Positions 32,165 through 38,892 of a stretch of 51,526 nucleotides of DNA are shown here, piece by piece (the stretch's first letter is position 1; each line of letters starts with the position of its first letter). The DNA is from DASULK01 sp036381835 (GTDB lineage: Bacteria > Actinomycetota > Actinomycetes > Mycobacteriales > Micromonosporaceae). A program made the translations under genes and the position numbers. The notes under the pieces were generated by a model that saw only the letters and a program-made list of their open reading frames with translations, ran no database searches and was not told the origin of the DNA. The DNA lies in NCBI GenBank assembly GCA_036381835.1, contig DASVCA010000160.1, positions 1-51,526 of the forward strand, given 5' to 3'.

Positions 32165-33078
32165 TGGCGCTGCGCGTCGAGGACGGCCGCGTCGTCAACC
32201 CGGAAGGGCTGGAGGTCAACGCCACCCACCACTGCAACATGCGCTGCATATCCTGCAGCCATCTCGCCCCGCTCTATCGTCGCTCGAACGTGGACCCGGC
32301 GGCGCTGTACGACAGTCTCGTCACGCTCGCCGACAGCTACCACGCGTCGTATGTGAAGATCCTCGGCGGGGAGCCGTTGCTGCACCCGGATCTGCTCGGG
32401 GTCATCGAAGCGGTGCGGTCGAGCAAAATATCGGATAGCGTCCTCGTTTGCACGAACGGGACCCTGCTCGACCGGGCGCCTGCGGCATTCTGGCGGTCGG
32501 TCGACGCCGTTGAGATCTCGGTTTACCCGAGTCGCGAACTCACCGAGAATCAGCTGAACGCCTTCCGAGACACCGCCCGTGCACACGGCGTCGATCTGAT
32601 CGCCAACCGCTACCGGCATTTCCGAGTCGCCTACTCCGAGCAGGGCACCGACTCGGAGTCGCTGATCCAGGACATCTTCGACACCTGCAAGCTCGCCCAC
32701 TTCTGGCTATCCCACACGGTCTTCGACGGATGGTTGTACCGCTGTCCGCAAAGCGTCTTCCTCCCCGAGCAGCTCGTAGCCGACGGCTGGGACCGCACGG
32801 TGGACGGGATCAGGATCGAAAAGGGCCCGCGGTTTCGGGAGCGGCTCATCGAGTTCCTGACCCGGACCACTCCCCTGCGCGCCTGCCGGAACTGCCTGGG
32901 CAGTGTCGGCAGGTTGCACCCGCACGCGGAGGTACCGCGCCAGGAGTGGCGACAGCCGCTGCCGACCGAGGACGTCCTCGATCGGGAGTTCCTGGCGCTG
33001 GCGAAGGCTGACATCTCGGTTGACGACGGGTGCGAGGAGCCGCTGCTGCGCGAGTCGAACGGCACGTCTCATGAGTGA
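32164..33078 (+). CDS. Radical SAM enzyme
   Basis: This 304-residue radical SAM protein has the cluster motif C-x3-C-x2-C at Cys24, Cys28 and Cys31 (HHCNMRCISCSHLAPL) and the SAM-binding GGEP at 68-71. Four further cysteines in the C-terminal half (DTCKLAHF, YRCPQS, RACRNCLG) could hold an auxiliary cluster, as in SPASM/twitch enzymes. Sugar and cyclitol pathways use such enzymes as dehydrogenases (BtrN), dehydratases or epimerases, so a similar role is likely. The start is ATG at 32164, sharing one base with the preceding TGA; a GTG lies three bases earlier. The end overlaps the glycosyltransferase gene by eight bases. Confidence 0.88.
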   Translation: MALRVEDGRVVNPEGLEVNATHHCNMRCISCSHLAPLYRRSNVDPAALYDSLVTLADSYHASYVKILGGEPLLHPDLLGVIEAVRSSKISDSVLVCTNGTLLDRAPAAFWRSVDAVEISVYPSRELTENQLNAFRDTARAHGVDLIANRYRHFRVAYSEQGTDSESLIQDIFDTCKLAHFWLSHTVFDGWLYRCPQSVFLPEQLVADGWDRTVDGIRIEKGPRFRERLIEFLTRTTPLRACRNCLGSVGRLHPHAEVPRQEWRQPLPTEDVLDREFLALAKADISVDDGCEEPLLRESNGTSHE

Positions 33079-33886
33079 CCGACCGGTGGAGAGCATCACG
33101 GTCATCACCCTGACCCGGCTGCGACCGTCCCTGGTGCAGCGAGCCATGCGCAGCGTACGGGCGCAGCAGACCGAGCACCGCGTCAACCATGTGGTGCTCA
33201 TCGACGACTGCCCCGAGACGCAGGCCGCGCTGGCGGCGGTCACGTCGGACTCGCGTGACGTCGAGGTGCTGTACCTGCCGCGGGAACCCCATGAGGTTTC
33301 CGGACCGGCCCGCTCCTCCCGGCTGCGCAACTTCGGGGTACGCCGCTCCACCGACCGCTGGATCGCGTTTCTGGACGATGACAACGAGTGGACGCCGGAT
33401 CACCTCGACAGTCTGGTCGAATGCGCGCGTGAACACGATGTCCGAGCCGCGTACAGCCACGTAGCTCTGCTGAACCGGGACGGCACCCCGTATCTGGAGC
33501 CGCGGTGGCCGTGGGCGCGCGGCGCCGAGGAAGCCCGGCAGATCTACCGCGACTACCTCGCTAAGGGCATCCTCACCCCAGGGTCCAACGTGGTCGGCAG
33601 TCGACCCGGGGTCCATGAGGAGACCCCTGACACCAGCTCGTGGCTACTCGCCCGCGACCTGCTGCTCGAGGTGCCGTTCCAGGAGCACTTCTCGCGCAGC
33701 GACGCGGAGAACCTCCTGGGTGAGGACGACAAGCTGTTTCACGCGTTGCTTGCCAGAGGGGAGAAGCTGGCCTGCACGCACCGCGCCACGTTGCGGTACT
33801 ACCTGGGCGGCTATTCCAACAGCGCCGGCGGCAAGACCGACGAGACGTTCTCCTGGTCCACCGAGGAGAGCCCGGTCACGACTTGA
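33071..33886 (+). CDS. Family 2 (GT-A) glycosyltransferase
   Basis: This 271-residue glycosyltransferase has the inverting GT-A pattern. SITVITLTRLRPSLVQRAMR occurs at the start, NHVVLIDDCPET follows, then the metal-binding acidic motif LDDDNEW (Asp102-Asp104) in DRWIAFLDDDNEWTPDHL. A late region (NLLGEDDKLFHALLARGEKL) probably carries the catalytic base. There are no membrane segments. It probably joins a nucleotide-activated sugar to the cyclitol or peptide made by this cluster. The open frame extends upstream, but the ATG at 33071 overlaps the radical SAM stop, fitting the operon. Confidence 0.88.
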   Translation: MSDRPVESITVITLTRLRPSLVQRAMRSVRAQQTEHRVNHVVLIDDCPETQAALAAVTSDSRDVEVLYLPREPHEVSGPARSSRLRNFGVRRSTDRWIAFLDDDNEWTPDHLDSLVECAREHDVRAAYSHVALLNRDGTPYLEPRWPWARGAEEARQIYRDYLAKGILTPGSNVVGSRPGVHEETPDTSSWLLARDLLLEVPFQEHFSRSDAENLLGEDDKLFHALLARGEKLACTHRATLRYYLGGYSNSAGGKTDETFSWSTEESPVTT

Positions 33887-33921
33887 TCCACCGAGGAACG
33901 GATGGGAAAGAGGGCTGCACC

Positions 33922-35367
33922 ATGAATCCGAGATCGTTCGATGTCATCGTGGTGGGCAACGGAGTGATCGGCCTCTCCGTCGCCCTGGCGATCGCCGAAG
34001 AACAGCCGAGCGCCTCCATCGCCGTCGTAGGGCCGAGCAACCGTCCCTTCGGAGCCACACCGGCTGCTGGGGCCATGCTCGGCTGCTTCGGCGAGGTCAC
34101 CACAACCACTCTGGGCAGCCCGTACGGACGCCGCAAATTCGAGCTCGCGCTCGCCGCGCGGAAGATGTGGCCGGCGTGGTTCGACCGCATGGGGGCCGAG
34201 CCCAGCCAGATCATGACCACAAAGGAAACGGTGGTCCTGCTCAACACCGTCGGCTTCTCCGAAGTCGACTCCGCCAATTTCGCCGCGATCCGGCAGGCTC
34301 TGCGGGAGGCCGGCGAACCGTACGAGGAGATCGCGGTCGAGGACATCGAATGGCTGGTCTCGGACTCGAACGCCCGGCCGCTACGGGCGCTCCGGCTGCC
34401 CGACGAGGGCGCGGTCGACACCGCGGCTCTCCTCACGACGCTCACCACGGCGCTCGAGAAACGCGGCGTCACGTTCATCCACGAGGCGGCGACCGGGCTG
34501 CGGGTGCGGTCCGGTAGGGCCGAGGGCGTCCAGCTGGCCGACTCCGTCGTCACGGCCGGGACGGTCGTCGTCGCCGCCGGTGCGGCGAGCGAACCCCTCA
34601 TCCGGTCGGTGCCCGAACTCACCTATCGGGTACCGAAGGTGATCGGGGGCTGCGGTGTGTCCGTGCTGGTGGATACCGCCGACGGCACCGTGCCGCCGTA
34701 CGTGCTGCGCACGCCGAACCGCGCGTTCGCCTGCGGGCTGCACGTCCTGCCCAGAAGCGCCGGCACGGTCTACGTGGGTGCCACCAACGAGGTCACCTTC
34801 GACCCGCGCCAGGAGGTGACGATCTCCGAGTTCATCTTCCTCACCGACTGCGCGGTCCGACAGATCCGCCGGGACCTCAACAGCGGGCACATCCGGCAGA
34901 TTCAGATCGGTAACCGGCCGATGAGCATCGACGGGTGGCCGCTGATCGGCGCCACGTCGCTCGACGGCCTGTGGATCGTGACCGGCACCTACCGCGACGG
35001 CCTGCACCTGTCCCCGCTGCTCGCCCGCCACATCGCCAAGCAGATCAGCGGTGACGCGGGGCTGGCCGGCCTCGAAGAGTTCCGGCCGGAGCGCGAGCCG
35101 ATCAGCGCGCCGAGCCGCGCCGAGGTACTCGACGAGGTGGTCCGCCACACGCTGGCCACAGGGTTCGAGGGGCCCTGGTTCGTGAACCCGGACTGGCCTC
35201 CCGCCATCGGCAAGTTCGCCAGGACGTCGTTCGAGCGGCTCCTCGACGAACTGGGCGGCGCGTACCTGCCTCCGCCGGAGGTGATGTCCGTCCTGCTCAA
35301 GTCGACCGACGACGACGTCGCGCGGCTGCGCAGCTACTACGAGGCCGTGCACGCCGCCTGGCACTGA
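33922..35367 (+). CDS. FAD-dependent oxidoreductase (ThiO/D-amino-acid-oxidase-like)
   Basis: This 481-residue flavoprotein of the DAO superfamily has the dinucleotide loop VVGNGVIGLSVALAIAEE (residues 9-26), the AAGAMLGCFGE block typical of glycine-oxidase (ThiO) relatives, TVVVAAGAASEPLIRS, and the C-terminal IDGWPLIGATSLDGLWIVTGTYRDGLHLSP that closes the FAD site. It has about 90 extra C-terminal residues beyond ThiO. Substrates are likely amines or amino acids, possibly an aminocyclitol or glycine-derived unit. ATG at 33922 with GGAAAGAGGG. It is the last gene of the rightward tailoring operon, followed by a strong hairpin. Confidence 0.87.
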   Translation: MNPRSFDVIVVGNGVIGLSVALAIAEEQPSASIAVVGPSNRPFGATPAAGAMLGCFGEVTTTTLGSPYGRRKFELALAARKMWPAWFDRMGAEPSQIMTTKETVVLLNTVGFSEVDSANFAAIRQALREAGEPYEEIAVEDIEWLVSDSNARPLRALRLPDEGAVDTAALLTTLTTALEKRGVTFIHEAATGLRVRSGRAEGVQLADSVVTAGTVVVAAGAASEPLIRSVPELTYRVPKVIGGCGVSVLVDTADGTVPPYVLRTPNRAFACGLHVLPRSAGTVYVGATNEVTFDPRQEVTISEFIFLTDCAVRQIRRDLNSGHIRQIQIGNRPMSIDGWPLIGATSLDGLWIVTGTYRDGLHLSPLLARHIAKQISGDAGLAGLEEFRPEREPISAPSRAEVLDEVVRHTLATGFEGPWFVNPDWPPAIGKFARTSFERLLDELGGAYLPPPEVMSVLLKSTDDDVARLRSYYEAVHAAWH

Positions 35368-35378
35368 GAATGGCGAGC

Positions 35379-35410
35379 TCTCGGCCGGACCGGTGAGCGT
35401 CCGGCCGAGA
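35379..35410. terminator. Perfect 12-pair hairpin between convergent genes
   Basis: TCTCGGCCGGAC (35379-35390) and GTCCGGCCGAGA (35399-35410) form a perfect stem with an eight-base loop, exactly within the 55-base gap between the flavoprotein stop and the leftward thioesterase stop. It is symmetric, so it can terminate both transcripts. Confidence 0.75.
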
Positions 35411-35422
35411 CTTCCCGCCCGG

Positions 35423-36250
35423 TCAGTCGAACGACGCCGCGACGGCCTTGGCCAGCGCCGGATCGGCGAGTAGGTCGTTGCGGGAGACGGCGAACCGCTC
35501 GGCGGGAGCACCGAATTCGGCGTCGAGCTGGTGATCCATGGAGACGAAGACTGTCAGCTCGGCGTCATCGCGTCGGCGGGAAACGACGTCTCGGTCGACC
35601 CGACCCGCGGTCACCAGGTAGTTGAGAAATCCGGAGAACCGGTCCGAGAACTCGCGCCCGATTTCGTCGTCCGCACCCATCTGGTCACACGTCAGCCGGA
35701 CCAGACCGTCGTACTCCTCCTGCAACCGTCGCATGGCGTCGAAAACCGCGTCGGAACTCACGGCGGTGAGGTCGTCGCCGAGCGTGGCACAGACTCGTCC
35801 CGCCACGTCGAGAGCGGCCTGACACCGATCCTGCGGCAACAGTTGCGCGTACGTGCTCACCGAGGACACGAACAGGCTTTGCATTCCTCGGCCGGTGACC
35901 CAGTTCGGATCCAGCAATACGACGTGCGGATCGCCGCAGCCGGCCTCCCTGATCAGGTCCGCCGCGAGGCAGGCTAATGCCCCACCGGCGCAGTAGCCCA
36001 GCACACCCTGCACGCTCAGGCTGCGCTCCCGGATCTCGGTCATCCATCGCCGCACGCGCAGCACCGGGTCGGTGGCACCGGCGGGGTCGTCGCCGACCGG
36101 CTCGAATACCGGCATCATGACGACTGTGGCCGGCGACATGTTGCCGACGAGATCGGCGAACCCGGCCTCCGGTCGACCGGGCCCGAAGTCCACAGCGAGC
36201 AGTGCCCGGCCGGCCGAGCGATCGCCGAGGATACGCCAGTTCGAACTCAT
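35423..36250 (-). CDS. Thioesterase-like alpha/beta hydrolase with Cys at the nucleophile site
   Basis: This 275-residue protein has the layout of a stand-alone NRPS thioesterase. A nucleophile elbow GYCAGGALACLAADLI at about residues 86-101 carries cysteine (Cys87 from this ATG) instead of serine. VVLLDPNWVTG follows, then a helical lid and a C-terminal strand TVFVSMDHQLDAEFG. GxCxG elbows occur in some NRPS thioesterases and in Cys hydrolases. A classic late catalytic His is not obvious, so activity is uncertain. ATG at 36250 or the GTG just before it (36253) can be the start, both after AAGGA. It is divergent from the exporter genes by 121 bases. Confidence 0.72.
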   Translation of the reverse strand: MSSNWRILGDRSAGRALLAVDFGPGRPEAGFADLVGNMSPATVVMMPVFEPVGDDPAGATDPVLRVRRWMTEIRERSLSVQGVLGYCAGGALACLAADLIREAGCGDPHVVLLDPNWVTGRGMQSLFVSSVSTYAQLLPQDRCQAALDVAGRVCATLGDDLTAVSSDAVFDAMRRLQEEYDGLVRLTCDQMGADDEIGREFSDRFSGFLNYLVTAGRVDRDVVSRRRDDAELTVFVSMDHQLDAEFGAPAERFAVSRNDLLADPALAKAVAASFD

Positions 36251-36371
36251 CACAAATGTCCTTGCCAGGCGACAACAGAGACAATCAAGCCCGATGATGT
36301 GATGTTGAGACTACCTGACGGTTCTTATAGAGTCGGCCGGCAGGTAGTGGCTGCCAGGGGAAGAAGGCGAC

Positions 36372-37334
36372 ATGAACCGCTCCGCGGTCGAGATTGACCA
36401 TGTCAGCAAAGTCTTCCGCACCCGCAAGGAGCAGGTGACCGCGCTTCGGGACGTGAGCTTCACAATCGGTGAAGGTGAAATCGTCGGCCTGCTCGGTTCC
36501 AATGGCGCTGGAAAGACCACGCTGACGAAGATCATCTCGACCCTTCTGCTGCCGACCAGCGGAACGGTGCGGGTCTTCGGCCACGACGTGGTACGAGATG
36601 TCGCGGCGGTACGCGCCGACACGGTCGCCGTCTTCGGCGGGGAACGCGGCCTGTACGGCCGTCTCACCGGCCGACAGAATCTGATGTTCTTCGCGATGCT
36701 TCAGGGTGTCGGGCGACGTGGACTGGCCGAGAATGCCGAGCGGGTGCTCGCCCAGTCGGGCCTGGCGGACGCCGCGGACCGTCCCGTGGAGACGTACTCC
36801 AAGGGAATGCGGCAACGATTGCATCTGGCGATCGGCATGGTGAGCAGACCCCGCCTGCTCCTGCTCGACGAACCCACCGTCGGGCTCGATCCGATAGAGG
36901 CCGAGCGCCTGCGGGTGGCGATCGGCGAGTTGCGCGCCACCGGCGTATCCATTCTCCTCACCAGCCACTACCTGCTCGACGTGGAACGACTGGCGGATCG
37001 GGTGGTCGTGCTCGCGAACGGGCGGGTGGCCGGTGACATGAGCGTCGGGGAACTTGTGCGCACCGCCGGCTACACGGCGACCGTGGTGGTTCGCGGCCGG
37101 GGAGCCCCGCCGACCGAGGTCGGCCAGGCGATGCCCGGGGTGATGGTCGACGAGGTGACCGGCGACAGCGTTGCCTGGACCGCGCGGATGCGTGTGTCGG
37201 GTTGGGGCGCTGAATCCTTCGGCCAGCTCAGCCGACTCCTCGCGTCAAGCGATGTGCTCGACGTCGACGTCCAGCCGATCCGGCTGGAGGAAGCCTACGC
37301 ACTACTGGACAGCAAGTTGGCAGCTCATGCGTAG
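36372..37334 (+). CDS. ABC exporter ATP-binding protein
   Basis: This 320-residue ATPase of the drug-exporter (DrrA-like) class has Walker A GSNGAGKT (residues 43-50 region), signature YSKGMRQRLHLAIGM near 140, and Walker B LLLLDEPTVGLDPIEAERL near 160. A roughly 80-residue C-terminal extension follows (VRGRGAPPTEVGQAMPGVMV), typical of DrrA proteins. It powers the two membrane proteins encoded next. ATG at 36372 has GAAGAAGG. The stop overlaps the permease start by eight bases. Most probably it exports the cluster's product and gives self-resistance. Confidence 0.95.
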   Translation: MNRSAVEIDHVSKVFRTRKEQVTALRDVSFTIGEGEIVGLLGSNGAGKTTLTKIISTLLLPTSGTVRVFGHDVVRDVAAVRADTVAVFGGERGLYGRLTGRQNLMFFAMLQGVGRRGLAENAERVLAQSGLADAADRPVETYSKGMRQRLHLAIGMVSRPRLLLLDEPTVGLDPIEAERLRVAIGELRATGVSILLTSHYLLDVERLADRVVVLANGRVAGDMSVGELVRTAGYTATVVVRGRGAPPTEVGQAMPGVMVDEVTGDSVAWTARMRVSGWGAESFGQLSRLLASSDVLDVDVQPIRLEEAYALLDSKLAAHA

Positions 37335-38109
37335 CCGGTTCAGCACCATGCTCTGGGTGCTGTGGGAGTGCGGCCGGATGCAGGTCCGGGAGATGTCCGG
37401 CCATTCCTTGGGCCTGATCATCGGGGTGGTACAGCCGGCCGTGTTCCTCATGGTGACGCTGGGAGCCAACCCTGACCTGTCCCCCGCCCAGGCGACGCGA
37501 CTGGTGGTGGCGGTCGTGCTCACCTCCCTGTGGGCCTCGATCGTGTGGATGGCCGGTGGCATCCTGCAGCGCGAGCTCGAACTCGGCACGTTGGCCGCCA
37601 ACGTCGCCAGCCCTCATCCGGGGTTTCTCGTACTACTCGGCAAGTGTCTCGGCGCGACCGTCCGCACCATCGGCGCGATCCTGCTCGCCACCACGGCGAC
37701 CCTTGTCGTCATGGGCGCGTCCATACGACTCGACCGTCCGGTTCTGCTCGGCGTCGGTCTCGTCACGGTGGTGCTGTCCGGCACCGCGCTGGGCATGCTG
37801 CTGTCGTGTCTGTTCCTGCTGACCAGGTACGGCGCGCACCTGTCCAGCGCGCTGATGTACCCGATCTTCATCCTCGGCGGCCTGATGATCCCCGTTGACC
37901 TGCTGCCTCCGGTGGTACGCCCCGTCTCGACGGTGATCAGCCTTCGCTGGGCGCAGGAGTTTCTCGCCGGTGCCGCGGCCGGATCGGCCCGGATTCCCGC
38001 ATTCGTTCTCCTGGTGGGGCTGACCGTCGCCTACTTCGCGGTCGCGATCTGGACCTTCAACGTCGTGGTCGACCGGGCCAGGAGGAGGGGGACCCTTGAG
38101 CTTGTCTGA
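37327..38109 (+). CDS. ABC-2 type permease (first)
   Basis: This 260-residue membrane protein has six hydrophobic segments: LGLIIGVVQPAVFLMVTLG, LVVAVVLTSLWASIVWMAGG, IGAILLATTATLVVMGAS, VGLVTVVLSGTALGMLLS, SALMYPIFILGGLMIPVDLL and FVLLVGLTVAYFAVAIW. The last-but-one pair contains the ABC-2 hallmark GLMIPVDLLP. ATG at 37327 lies inside the ATPase gene end. Works with the partner permease encoded next as a heterodimer. Confidence 0.9.
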   Translation: MRSRFSTMLWVLWECGRMQVREMSGHSLGLIIGVVQPAVFLMVTLGANPDLSPAQATRLVVAVVLTSLWASIVWMAGGILQRELELGTLAANVASPHPGFLVLLGKCLGATVRTIGAILLATTATLVVMGASIRLDRPVLLGVGLVTVVLSGTALGMLLSCLFLLTRYGAHLSSALMYPIFILGGLMIPVDLLPPVVRPVSTVISLRWAQEFLAGAAAGSARIPAFVLLVGLTVAYFAVAIWTFNVVVDRARRRGTLELV

Positions 38110-38881
38110 GACCACGTGGCGGTTGGGCATGACCGCCCGGCTCGGGCTCGTCGAGTTCAACGCGGCCAATCCGCCCTGGGTCGTGCTGACCGCGGTCGTG
38201 CCCCGCGCCATCTTGCAGTGCCTCTTCTTCACGATCTTGGGATACGTCGTGGGCGGGCCCGACGCCCAGGCGTACGCCTTCATCGGTGGGCTCGCTGCGA
38301 TCCTGACCCTGTCCGGAACGATCGCGGTGATCGACGTGCCGTTGGTCGACAAGTGGTTCGGCACGTTCTACCGTTTGCGAACGGGACGGCTGAGCCCGTT
38401 CCTGGTCTTCGTGCTGCGCGCGCTGCCGTACCCGCTGCTCGGGTTCGTTCTGACTCTGGCCTCGTTGGCGGTGGTGGCTCCGCTGACCGGTCTGACGCAC
38501 CTGGCGCTCGACATCGTGCCGTGGCTGCCTGTCTATCTTCTGATGTCGGTCACCACGACCGCCGCGGGCCTGGCCTGTGCCGCGCTGGCGGTGGGCAAGC
38601 GGGCCAATGTTCTCGTCGGCAACCTGCTGTCCTATCTGGTCCTGCTGGCCGGTGGCGTGTTTCTCCCGACCGGGCAGATACCGTGGGTCGACCACCTCGG
38701 CATGGTGTTGCCCATCCGGCACGGCCTCGAGGCCGTGCGCGCCGGTATGGCGGGCGACCGGTGGCTGCCCCAACTCGGCGCGGAGGTAGCGATCGGCGTC
38801 GGCTGGACGCTGCTGGCCTGGGTGGTCGTGATGATTCAGGTCCGCCGGGCGCGCCGCCACGGCTTCGACGACTATTCGTGA
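38096..38881 (+). CDS. ABC-2 type permease (second)
   Basis: This 261-residue membrane protein has about six segments, including IAVIDVPLVDKWF flanks, PYPLLGFVLTLASLAVVAP and VGNLLSYLVLLAGGVFLPTGQIPW, the equivalent of the ABC-2 signature. Start is TTG at 38096, placed eight bases after AGGAGGGG and within the first permease gene, giving a 14-base overlap. It converges on the C-A NRPS gene with only 11 bases between the two stops. Confidence 0.88.
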   Translation: MSLSETTWRLGMTARLGLVEFNAANPPWVVLTAVVPRAILQCLFFTILGYVVGGPDAQAYAFIGGLAAILTLSGTIAVIDVPLVDKWFGTFYRLRTGRLSPFLVFVLRALPYPLLGFVLTLASLAVVAPLTGLTHLALDIVPWLPVYLLMSVTTTAAGLACAALAVGKRANVLVGNLLSYLVLLAGGVFLPTGQIPWVDHLGMVLPIRHGLEAVRAGMAGDRWLPQLGAEVAIGVGWTLLAWVVVMIQVRRARRHGFDDYS

Positions 38882-38892
38882 TGCCGTAGCGC

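Noticed and set aside
38882..38892. Search for the missing A10-PCP directly after the C-A stop in another frame
   Set aside because: Only 11 bases remain before the convergent permease stop, so no frameshifted tail can exist there.
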